Source: Nitrosomonas sp. (GTDB lineage: Bacteria > Pseudomonadota > Gammaproteobacteria > Burkholderiales > Nitrosomonadaceae). Taken from it: DNA of 36,362 nt. The stretch is taken from assembly GCF_021731985.1 (NCBI RefSeq), contig NZ_JAKFWH010000028.1:1-36362 (forward strand), written 5' to 3'. Shown piece after piece: positions 19,680 to 27,052 of this stretch. The notes beneath the pieces were generated by a model that was not told the origin of the DNA, did not search any database, and saw nothing but the letters and a program-made list of their open reading frames with translations. How positions within the stretch are numbered: position 1 is the stretch's first letter; every line of letters begins with the position of its first letter. Position numbers and translations under genes: made by a program.

Positions 19680-19734
19680 GCTTTACCTCCAAAATAAATT
19701 TTTTGAGCTTGCTTATCTTCTCATTAATAGAGTG

Positions 19735-19784
19735 AATAATAATGAGAATGATTCCTATTATATTAAAAAATAGGTAAAATACAA
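19735..19784 (-). promoter_or_regulatory. Fur-controlled promoter of the RTX gene
   Basis: Read on the minus strand: TTGTAT (19784-19779), 16 bp, TATAAT (19762-19757), followed at once by a Fur-box-like site covering about 19735-19756 (plus strand aataatgagaatgattcct, about 13 of 19 consensus positions). Fur binding would block the start point. The site also lies 65-85 bp upstream of the divergent fusion gene (19821) and could control it too. Confidence 0.75.
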
Positions 19785-19820
19785 GACTTATTCGTTGAAT
19801 TAACCAATACATGCACAATC

Positions 19821-21380
19821 ATGACCGATAAACTGGATGAGTTGTTATTGAAAGCCAAGGATCTAATCACTGCGGGCAAGCTAAATGATGCGAATGGGAT
19901 TCTCGGTCCATTAAAAAGCGAATTTCCGCTGTCGCAGGACGTTGCGAGGTTATGGTGTTCACTGGCAATGCGCACTAACCGTACAGCCGATGTTCTGGTT
20001 TACGCAGGAAAAATTTATGCGCATGTGCAAAGTGATTTTCACAAGGCCCAGTGGGCACAAATAATGGGTACGGCGAGTTTCATTTTATTAGATTTATCCG
20101 GAGCGTATGCACATTTTACCTATGCGCTGAATCACTTAATGGCGCTGGCAAAGTCAGGAAAAGTCCCGCCGCAAAAAGAACAAGTGAAGATATCGCAATC
20201 CGATGAGAATTTATTTGCCTCCGGAAAGGCCGAGGAGTTGCTGTGGACGACTTGCGCGGAATTAGCCAAGCTGGATATTCCGGCATTTCCTTTTGCGGGT
20301 ACTTTACTGGGGCTGGTTCGTAACGGATGTTTACTGGATTTTGATAAAGATCTCGACATCGCCGTGCGAATGGAATCCTGGGGTGCTTGCTGTGCCGCAC
20401 TGGAACAAGCCGGATGGGCACGATCTCCGATGCGGATTGACTATGCCAATTACCGTGATTACGTACATTCGGAACTGGGAATCACGTTGGATGTCTGCGG
20501 TTTGCAAGCGAGAGGGAAGCAGATAGTCGGCGGTTTCTCATTGCCTGGTTATCCGGATGACTATCAGCGGGTGTCCGTTTTTCCCAAGTTTGATTTGATC
20601 CAGCGTAGTTCAGAATACGGCCAGGTGTGGTTTCCGCGACAGCCGGAAAGAATCCTGACGGCATTTTATGGCGATTGGCGCACGCCGAATCCCAACTGGG
20701 ATACCGTGATATCCGCACGCAATCTGGAAAACTTTACCCTGCTGGTGCGTTGTTATGCGTATCACCGGCTTGTGCAGCGCTGGCTATCGGGGGATTTGGC
20801 TAAAGCCTGGTGTTATGCGCATCAGATCGCATTGAAGGATCCGGATGATGTGCTCGCATTGCGTAGCCGTCAGTGGATGGAACGCGCCATGATGCGGTTA
20901 AACCGGGAAATTCCCATTTGGCCGAGAAATCAGCCGCAGCGGCGCGTGTATACACGCATGGTGGCCGATTTGTTTCATGAAGGCCACGTGAATTTTTTAC
21001 AGGCGGCGCGCGCATTGGGTACGCATTTGACGGTGTGCGTGGTTTCCGATGAACGTGTTGCGGGAAATAAAGGAAAACTTCCCGTCATGAAACAAGCGGA
21101 GCGTGCTGCGGTCGTCGCCGCTTGCAAATATGTGGATGCCGTAATGACGGATACGCCGGTGAATGTCACCAAAGAATTTATGCAACAGCATGGTTTCGAC
21201 ATTTATACCTTCGCATGCGCATCCGATCAGGAGCGCTTAGATAAATATAAGCTGTGTGAGTCATTACTGGCAGAAATGATTCAAGAACTCACGTATACAC
21301 CCGGTATTTCGACATCCGATCTTGTTATGCGTATTCTGGAAGGTGCAGGAAGTAAAGAGACGGTCATAACGAGTAAGTAG
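19821..21380 (+). CDS. Fusion protein: helical-repeat region, LicD-like transferase, cytidylyltransferase
   Basis: A 519-aa soluble protein with three parts. Residues 1-110 are TPR-like helices (LLLKAKDLITAGKLNDANGI). Residues about 138-320 resemble the LicD/fukutin nucleotidyltransferase-fold family: AGTLLGLVRNGCLLDFDKDL (159-178) followed by DI, the GxLLGxxR plus acidic DxD pattern. LicD moves phosphocholine from CDP-choline to glycans. Residues about 374-510 are a cytidylyltransferase: MVADLFHEGHVNFLQAAR has the catalytic HxGH (386-389), KYVDAVMTD follows, and ISTSDLVMRIL (496-506) matches the ISTSD motif of phosphocholine/phosphoethanolamine cytidylyltransferases. One chain could thus make a CDP-alcohol and transfer its phospho-alcohol. 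The substrate (choline, ethanolamine, glycerol) is unknown. It is divergent from the Fur-controlled RTX gene. No clear Shine-Dalgarno precedes the ATG. Confidence 0.8.
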   Translation: MTDKLDELLLKAKDLITAGKLNDANGILGPLKSEFPLSQDVARLWCSLAMRTNRTADVLVYAGKIYAHVQSDFHKAQWAQIMGTASFILLDLSGAYAHFTYALNHLMALAKSGKVPPQKEQVKISQSDENLFASGKAEELLWTTCAELAKLDIPAFPFAGTLLGLVRNGCLLDFDKDLDIAVRMESWGACCAALEQAGWARSPMRIDYANYRDYVHSELGITLDVCGLQARGKQIVGGFSLPGYPDDYQRVSVFPKFDLIQRSSEYGQVWFPRQPERILTAFYGDWRTPNPNWDTVISARNLENFTLLVRCYAYHRLVQRWLSGDLAKAWCYAHQIALKDPDDVLALRSRQWMERAMMRLNREIPIWPRNQPQRRVYTRMVADLFHEGHVNFLQAARALGTHLTVCVVSDERVAGNKGKLPVMKQAERAAVVAACKYVDAVMTDTPVNVTKEFMQQHGFDIYTFACASDQERLDKYKLCESLLAEMIQELTYTPGISTSDLVMRILEGAGSKETVITSK

Positions 21381-21682
21381 GTGCGATGTATCCGATAAGT
21401 AGATGTGTCGATCATTCACGGAAAGTTTCTATAATCAGATAAATTAACCGAATGACAAAGACTATTGTTTGCTTGGTTTCATTTTTACCAAGCATAGCCA
21501 GATCTAATCTGAATCGCTTGCCTTTCGTAAGAATTACAGGTCGTTCAATGACATTATTGAGCGCTCTGATATTGCCGGGCTGAGTCAGTGCAAAGTTTTT
21601 CAAGATATTGATTAAAGTAATGACAGAGATGCGCTAATCATTCTCCATTAATTTGATTGCCTATATAAGAAGGAAATCCTAA
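21381..21682. other. Gap holding a sigma-54 activator relic
   Basis: 302 bp between the fusion gene and the cytochrome genes. It contains the pseudogene fragment described next. A good Shine-Dalgarno (aaggaaat) for the cytochrome gene lies at 21670-21678. No clear promoter was identified. Confidence 0.5.
21412..21618 (-). pseudogene. Relic of a sigma-54-dependent transcriptional activator
   Basis: The minus-strand frame reads LKNFALTQPGNIRALNNVIE followed by RPVILTKGKRFRLDLAM. This matches the end of the AAA+ domain of NtrC/FhlA-type activators, where WPGNIRELxNVIERAVIL is nearly invariant. The Trp of WPGN is replaced by Gln, RELxN became RALNN, and neither the Walker motifs nor the HTH survive. 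The reading then runs into an unrelated hydrophobic tail and a stop. It is a fragment, not a working gene. Confidence 0.6.
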
Positions 21683-22402
21683 ATGATGCGTTTTATTTTA
21701 TTGGCATTTTTTTGTATGACTTGTGTGTCGCCCGTTTATGGCGGCACACCTGTTAAAGTACCGGACACGATGGCTGAACGCGTTAGAGCTTGTACCATTT
21801 GCCATGGCGCTGAAGATAAAGCGGGGCGTGATGCCTATTACCCTCGCATAGCGGGTAAGCCACAGGGATATCTCATTAATCAGTTACGCAATTTCAGGGA
21901 TGGTCGGCGTTATTATCAGCCGATGGCTATTCTGTTGGAAAACATGTCAGATGAATACTTATATGAAATAGCCCAATATTTTTCTTCTCTACAGTTGCCC
22001 TATCCAGCACCAGAACAGATTCACATGCAACCCGAGGAAATCGAACAGGCAGAACAACTTATTCGTATTGGAAACCCAAAGAGGAATATTCCAGCATGCA
22101 GCGCTTGTCATGGAGATGATTTGATGGGTATAGAGCCTGCTATCCCGGGATTGCTGGGATTGTCTCGAGCTTATATTGCTGCGCAGCTAGGTGGATGGCG
22201 AAATGGAGGCATCATGCGAGGTCAAGTACCTGGCTGTATGTCTGAGATTGCTAAACAATTGACCGATGTGGAAGTGAATGCGATTGCGAAATGGTTAGCA
22301 AATCAGACTGTTTCAGGCGAGCCAAGACCAGTTAGTACGCTTTTACCTGAATTAGTGCATCGCTGCAGCCAAAACATCACGGAAGCCGGGGGTAAAGAAT
22401 GA
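21683..22402 (+). CDS. Periplasmic di-haem cytochrome c (cytochrome c4-like)
   Basis: A 239-aa exported cytochrome with a Sec signal (about 1-20, FILLAFFCMTCVSPVYG). Two haem-binding sites are present: CTICH (37-41) and CSACH (139-143). Each half has the class I pattern, including YPRIAGKPQGYLINQLRNFR and PGLLGLSRAYIAAQLGGWRN, as in cytochrome c4. Possible Met ligands are Met81 and the Met in GGIMRG. The sequence aaggaaat before the ATG is a good ribosome site. Its stop overlaps the next start (ATGA), so the two cytochromes are co-translated. Cytochrome c4 types shuttle electrons to oxidases; the partner here is unknown. Confidence 0.9.
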   Translation: MMRFILLAFFCMTCVSPVYGGTPVKVPDTMAERVRACTICHGAEDKAGRDAYYPRIAGKPQGYLINQLRNFRDGRRYYQPMAILLENMSDEYLYEIAQYFSSLQLPYPAPEQIHMQPEEIEQAEQLIRIGNPKRNIPACSACHGDDLMGIEPAIPGLLGLSRAYIAAQLGGWRNGGIMRGQVPGCMSEIAKQLTDVEVNAIAKWLANQTVSGEPRPVSTLLPELVHRCSQNITEAGGKE

Positions 22403-23691
22403 GGCATTTGGCTATAAAATATAATATAAGTAATTGTAAATTCGATGCTTTATTTCTGGCATGCATGGTATCGCTATTATTTTTTTCGATAACGCAGGCT
22501 ACATGCGCGATTGCTGAGGAATCTGATCGCTCTGTCGACGTGCAGCATGGCGCCTATTTAGCGCGTGTTGGTAATTGCATGGGATGCCATACGACTAAGG
22601 GTGGTCAACCGTTTGCGGGCGGACGCAAATTATCGACTACATTTGGTATTTTCGTTACACCCAATATTACTTCTGACAAAGAAACAGGAATTGGTCTTTG
22701 GAGTCAACAAGATTTTTGGCAAGCGCTCCATCAGGGCAAGTCACGTGATGGAAGACTTCTGTATCCTGCTTTTCCCTATACCGAATACACCAAAGTCACG
22801 CGGCAAGATGCCAATGCGATTTTTGCGTATCTTCAATCTATACCATCCGTTTCACAATCCAATCCACCGAACGATATTTTCTTTCCCTATAATTTCAAAC
22901 CGTTGTTAGCTATTTGGCGCATTATGTATTTTAGAGAGGGTGTTTATAAACCGGATCAATCCAAGAGTGATGCTTGGAATCGCGGCGCTTATCTCGTGCA
23001 GGGTTTAGGTCATTGTAATGCTTGCCATACAACCCGCAATGTATTCGGAGCCAGTCAAGATGATACGTTGAGTGGTGGGAAAATAATGGGTACGAATTGG
23101 AATGCGCCTTCTTTGTCCTCATATCAGGAAGCAGGTATTGGTGGCTGGTCAATCGAAGAAATCGTTGAGCTGTTGGCGACTGGTATAACAAAGCGTGCCG
23201 TAGCTTCAGGTCCTATGGCGACCGTCATAAGACAAAGCCTTCAATATTTGTCGCAGGATGATATTAACGGTATGGCGATCTATCTAAAGGCGCTCACGGA
23301 AGATGAAGCTGGTAAAGTGCCTGGTGTCCGTTTCTCAGTGATGTCAGGTAGCTTGAAGAGGCATCTGGATTTTGGTGGACAACTGTACGAAAAACATTGC
23401 CAAACGTGCCATGGTGCCGATGGAGAGGGCGCCCCAGGTATTTATCCGGCGCTGGCCGGTAATCGAGGGGTGTTGATGAGTTCGCCATTGAATACTATTC
23501 GTAGTGTGCTGAATGGTGGATATCCACCTACAACAACAGGGAATCCTAGACCTTATGGAATGCCGCCATTCCAGCAGATTTTACATGATGAAGAAGTAGC
23601 TCTGGTGGTGTCGTATATACGGAATGCTTGGGGAAATCGTAGCAGTTTGGTGACAGCAGTGGATGTCGATCGAAGTAAAGGAGGGGATTAA
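22399..23691 (+). CDS. Tri-haem cytochrome c, alcohol dehydrogenase subunit II-like
   Basis: A 430-aa exported protein with a hydrophobic N-terminal segment (about 17-36). Three haem sites occur: CMGCH (60-64), CNACH (206-210) and CQTCH (334-338). Haem number, spacing and segments such as GAYLARVGNCMGCHTTKGGQ, FAGGRKLSTTFGIFVTPNIT and GGQLYEKHCQTCHGADGEGA match the cytochrome subunits of membrane alcohol or gluconate dehydrogenases. No catalytic dehydrogenase subunit is adjacent. The gene is translationally coupled to the di-haem cytochrome before it, suggesting an electron relay of two proteins. A small broken reading frame with an excellent Shine-Dalgarno follows directly. Confidence 0.9.
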   Translation: MRHLAIKYNISNCKFDALFLACMVSLLFFSITQATCAIAEESDRSVDVQHGAYLARVGNCMGCHTTKGGQPFAGGRKLSTTFGIFVTPNITSDKETGIGLWSQQDFWQALHQGKSRDGRLLYPAFPYTEYTKVTRQDANAIFAYLQSIPSVSQSNPPNDIFFPYNFKPLLAIWRIMYFREGVYKPDQSKSDAWNRGAYLVQGLGHCNACHTTRNVFGASQDDTLSGGKIMGTNWNAPSLSSYQEAGIGGWSIEEIVELLATGITKRAVASGPMATVIRQSLQYLSQDDINGMAIYLKALTEDEAGKVPGVRFSVMSGSLKRHLDFGGQLYEKHCQTCHGADGEGAPGIYPALAGNRGVLMSSPLNTIRSVLNGGYPPTTTGNPRPYGMPPFQQILHDEEVALVVSYIRNAWGNRSSLVTAVDVDRSKGGD

Positions 23692-23693
23692 TT

Positions 23694-23894
23694 ATGGCGC
23701 GCAGTAAAGTATGAACTCTTATACACCAGAGCATTCTATGCAGCGACGGATTGAACGAAGCCTTGGATGATGCTCAGATTGCTTCGCTCTTTGTCAACGA
23801 GTCTGAAGCGGATCTTGTGAATGTATTCAAGGCTGCACGTCACGCGGGCAGCCGCGATTATTTTTCAGTCATTGTACTGACTGGTGAACAATAG
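23694..23894 (+). pseudogene. Small reading frame with in-frame TGA at codon 7
   Basis: An ATG follows the cytochrome stop by 2 bp and is preceded by aggagg, the best Shine-Dalgarno in the area. It reads MARSKV, then TGA (23712-23714), then 59 further open codons in the same frame (HQSILCSDGLNEALDDAQIA, LFVNESEADLVNVFKAARHA, GSRDYFSVIVLTGEQ) to TAG. The downstream part has normal protein-like composition. The simplest reading is a recent TGG-to-TGA nonsense mutation in a third gene of the cytochrome operon; a sequencing error or recoding (selenocysteine) cannot be excluded. I do not recognise the family. Confidence 0.55.
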
Positions 23895-23956
23895 ATTGCT
23901 TTGTCAGTTGCTTCGAATCAATAACGTGCTGTTTTTATGGAGTCTCGGATTGTATA

Positions 23957-25114
23957 TCACTCACCCGGTTGTAACGTAACCGGTAATTCAATTTTTTCAC
24001 CTCTTCGTAACACAGTGATCTTGATGGTGTCGCCAACTTTATAGCTGTCAATTCGAGCGAGTAGCTTATCGACGGAATCAATGGGCTTATTTTCAAGCGC
24101 CACGATAATATCGTTCGCGATGATATTACCTTCGGGAGTGATCGTTGCACCTTGAAGTCCGGCAGTGTCAGCAGCTGATCCGGGGCTGATGCTCAAGATG
24201 ACGACACCAGTTACTTTCAGGTGCTGAGTCAGGCGGATATTGAGTTTGCTATCAACAGTAATGCCCATTGCCGGACGGATATATTTGCCGCGGCTGATGA
24301 TTTGAGGAACCACGCGATTGACGGTATCGACCGGCACAGAAAACCCAATGCCGGCACTGGCGCCGCTGGGGCTGTAAATGGCTGTATTGATGCCGATCAG
24401 GCGGCCGGCGGAATCCAATAACGGACCACCGGAATTACCGGGGTTGATGGCGGCATCGGTTTGGATCAGATTATCGATGGTACTTCCTTCACCGCTCGGG
24501 AGTGAGCGATCCAGTGCGGAAACAATGCCGGTGGTCAGTGTCCAGTCCAGACCGAAGGGATTGCCGATGGCGAATACTTTCTGGCCGACTTTGAGGTCGT
24601 GGCTGGTGCCGATCGGAACCGGCGCGGGGCGCTGGAAGCCGATGCCGATTCGCAGCACGGCGATGTCGTGCGCCGGGCTGGCGCCGACCAGGGATGCTTT
24701 GTAATCGCGCCCGTCAGCCAGGCGCACGATCGCTTCGCTGGCGCCTTTGATGACATGAAGGTTAGTAATGATATGTCCGTTATCGTCCCAGATAAAGCCT
24801 GAACCGGTGCCGCTGGGAACAGAAAAAATATTGCGCGTCCATGCGTCCATCACGCGTTGACGCGTGGTGATAAATACGACTGAGTCCCGTGAATTCTCAA
24901 ATAACTCAATTGTGCTTTTCTCGTCTTCAGCCAAATTGCCACGTGCTTGGATTACCCGCGGCTCGGCATTTTCCTGCTTATCCTTACCGCTGAAATAGTC
25001 CGGGTGAAGAATATCCGGGAAATAATGATAAAGGAAGCTATGGAAAAATAACGCCAGCAATATGGCTGCGAGTGAGGTCCAGATTAAACGGGATAGAAAT
25101 CCGTTATTGGGCAT
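23957..25114 (-). CDS. Membrane-anchored HtrA/DegS-like serine protease
   Basis: A 385-aa trypsin-fold protease of family S1C. One transmembrane anchor lies at about 10-28 (IWTSLAAILLALFFHSF). The catalytic triad is His120 (ITNLHVIKGA), Asp150 (ASPAHDIAVLRI) and Ser228 (NPGNSGGPLLDS). A single C-terminal PDZ domain (about 285-380) contains ATITPEGNIIANDIIVALEN. A membrane anchor plus one PDZ domain is the DegS-type layout, facing the periplasm for envelope protein quality control or signalling. The ATG at 25112-25114 is preceded by GAAGGAG; the longer frame begins with a TTG and is less likely. It follows trxC by 27 bp on the same strand. Confidence 0.93.
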   Translation of the reverse strand: MPNNGFLSRLIWTSLAAILLALFFHSFLYHYFPDILHPDYFSGKDKQENAEPRVIQARGNLAEDEKSTIELFENSRDSVVFITTRQRVMDAWTRNIFSVPSGTGSGFIWDDNGHIITNLHVIKGASEAIVRLADGRDYKASLVGASPAHDIAVLRIGIGFQRPAPVPIGTSHDLKVGQKVFAIGNPFGLDWTLTTGIVSALDRSLPSGEGSTIDNLIQTDAAINPGNSGGPLLDSAGRLIGINTAIYSPSGASAGIGFSVPVDTVNRVVPQIISRGKYIRPAMGITVDSKLNIRLTQHLKVTGVVILSISPGSAADTAGLQGATITPEGNIIANDIIVALENKPIDSVDKLLARIDSYKVGDTIKITVLRRGEKIELPVTLQPGE

Positions 25115-25141
25115 AGGTGTTTGCTCCTTCAAAATTTATCA

Positions 25142-25573
25142 TTATTTGTTGTGTGCTTGCGCCCACCGTACCAGATCCTGTTCGCTCATGGCGCCCGATT
25201 GTCTGGCGATTTCCTGGCCACTTTTAAACAGTGCCAAAGTTGGAATACTGCGAATGTTGTAACGAGCCGCTAGGCCTTGTTCTTCTTCCGTGTTCACCTT
25301 AGCAAGGCGCATCCCCGGTTCTAGCAAAGCGGCAGCTTTGGTGAATGCAGGTGCCATCATGCGGCACGGACCGCACCATGGTGCCCAGAAATCGACCAGC
25401 ACCGGAATATCGTTGTTCGCGATATGCCGGTTGAAATGACTCTCCGTCAGTTCAACCGGCTGGGTGGTGAATAATGCCTGATGGCAAGACCCGCAGTTGG
25501 GCGTTGCACCGAGGCGATCTGCAGGCACGCGGTTGGTGGCGTGACAGTGCGGACACACGATATGTAAAGACAT
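25142..25573 (-). CDS. trxC: Thioredoxin 2 with N-terminal zinc finger
   Basis: A 143-aa cytoplasmic disulfide reductase. Residues 7-30 hold two CxxC pairs (C7/C10 and C27/C30) that bind zinc in TrxC. The active site is WCGPC (66-70) in VLVDFWAPWCGPCRMM. The fold's cis-Pro segment is IRSIPTLALF. TrxC is induced by oxidative stress and is zinc-redox sensitive in E. coli. It lies between cbpM and the HtrA-like protease in a same-strand group concerned with protein quality. Confidence 0.96.
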   Translation of the reverse strand: MSLHIVCPHCHATNRVPADRLGATPNCGSCHQALFTTQPVELTESHFNRHIANNDIPVLVDFWAPWCGPCRMMAPAFTKAAALLEPGMRLAKVNTEEEQGLAARYNIRSIPTLALFKSGQEIARQSGAMSEQDLVRWAQAHNK

Positions 25574-25616
25574 GAGTAGTTTTCCTGTTTAATTCGTTTG
25601 GCTGACAGATGCTTTG

Positions 25617-25934
25617 TTAATCTTCATTCAACTCGGATGCTCTCAGCCTGGCGCGTAAGAATTCAATTTCTTCGAGCAGATCGGCGACTAAACCGGCTAA
25701 TTCCGGGTTACCTTCAAAATCCCGCTCAATCGCTATGATTCTCTTGATCCGTATAAAACTGCGGCTATCGAATATCCATGTGGCAGGATCGCTAGCGATT
25801 GAGTCTTCATCCAGCAACAAGCCCCATTCAACGCGCTCAATAATCCATTTGCGGCTGACCTGACAGCTTCTTGCCAGTTCATCCAGATTGAGCTTGGCAT
25901 CCTCAAGTAAAATGGCATCGATTTCATGCGACAT
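25617..25934 (-). CDS. cbpM: Chaperone modulator CbpM
   Basis: A 105-aa MerR-fold-like protein. CbpM binds the J-domain of CbpA and blocks its co-chaperone and DNA-binding activities. The sequence has the expected helix-turn-helix-like core (LNLDELARSCQVSRKWIIER) and a C-terminal helix (LEEIEFLRARLRASELNED). Its start lies only 3 bp after the cbpA stop, the usual cbpA-cbpM operon arrangement. Confidence 0.9.
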   Translation of the reverse strand: MSHEIDAILLEDAKLNLDELARSCQVSRKWIIERVEWGLLLDEDSIASDPATWIFDSRSFIRIKRIIAIERDFEGNPELAGLVADLLEEIEFLRARLRASELNED

Positions 25935-25937
25935 GAT

Positions 25938-26885
25938 TTAGACTCCGAGATTCTGGCGTGGATTAAAAGCAAGTTCCTGCGCCATAGTTTGATAAAACTC
26001 ACGTTCCTTGGGTGTAGTAGCGGGCGGTAGCACAACTTCCAGCACCAGATATAGGTCGCCGGGTGTGGCAGCAGGGATGCCGCGTCCTTTCAAGCGCAGC
26101 TTGCGGCCTGATTGAGAGTTTTCCGGTACTCGCACTTCCACCTGACCATCCGGCACCGGTATTTTAACTGTTGCACCCAAAGCCGCTTCCCACGGTGCGA
26201 CCGGTAACGTGGCATAAACATCCTTGTTTTCAATCCGGTATCTGCTGTGCGGTTTGAAATGGACTTCCAGAAACAAATCTCCGGCGGCTTCCCCGGCATG
26301 TCCCGGGCCACCCTGTCCGGCAAGCCGGATCACTTGCCCGGAATGCACGCCCTTGGGAATTCGGACATTCAACATGTGGTCGGCGAGCACGGTGCGTCCC
26401 TGACTGTCGAGTTTAGGCATGCGCAGTGTCAGGCTGCGTGTGGCGCCGTGATAGGTATCTTCCAGATCGAGCATAATTTTTGCGTGATGGTCTTCGCCCC
26501 GCATCCGGTGGTGGGCTTGCCGGGCACCAGCACCCATTTGCTTGCCGAATAATTCCGCAAAGAAATCACTGAAATCAGCAGCCTGTGCACCGTTAGATCC
26601 TTGCCCACGGAACTCAAAACCGGCATCCCAGCCGGGGGGCGGTTGAAAATCACTGCCTGGCTGGAATCCGCGTCCCTGTCCCAATTGATCATAAGCCGCG
26701 CGCTTTTCCGGGTCGGAGAGTACCGCATTGGCTTCATTGACTTCTTTCATTTTCTGTTCGGCGTTAGTTTCCTTGGAAACATCCGGATGATACTTGCGCG
26801 CGAGGCGGCGGTATGCTTTCTTGATTTCCTCTGCCGTCGCATCGCGCGAAACGCCAAGTGTCTTATAGTAATCCTTGAATTCCAA
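25938..26885 (-). CDS. cbpA: Curved-DNA-binding J-domain co-chaperone CbpA
   Basis: A 315-aa DnaJ-type protein. The J-domain (1-70) starts [20 protein letters not shown] and holds the HPD motif (33-35, KYHPDVSKE). A Gly/Phe-rich linker (about 70-125) follows, then two substrate-binding beta domains ([34 protein letters not shown]). The zinc-finger of true DnaJ is absent, as in CbpA. The start is a TTG (26883-26885): the family N-terminus begins exactly there and GGGAGA lies 6 bp upstream. It works with DnaK and is modulated by the following CbpM. Confidence 0.95.
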   Translation of the reverse strand: MEFKDYYKTLGVSRDATAEEIKKAYRRLARKYHPDVSKETNAEQKMKEVNEANAVLSDPEKRAAYDQLGQGRGFQPGSDFQPPPGWDAGFEFRGQGSNGAQAADFSDFFAELFGKQMGAGARQAHHRMRGEDHHAKIMLDLEDTYHGATRSLTLRMPKLDSQGRTVLADHMLNVRIPKGVHSGQVIRLAGQGGPGHAGEAAGDLFLEVHFKPHSRYRIENKDVYATLPVAPWEAALGATVKIPVPDGQVEVRVPENSQSGRKLRLKGRGIPAATPGDLYLVLEVVLPPATTPKEREFYQTMAQELAFNPRQNLGV

Positions 26886-27052
26886 ATCAATTCTCCCTGT
26901 TGATCACGCAGTCACGCCATGAACATTATTGCCGCTTTAAGCCAAATAGTGAAGTTTCAATTACGCGCACAAAACCTGTTGCAGTTTCCGGGATAAATGG
27001 GACCACTAAACGGATTTATCAAGTGCCGGAGAAAAGCTTTAGAGTACCGCAA

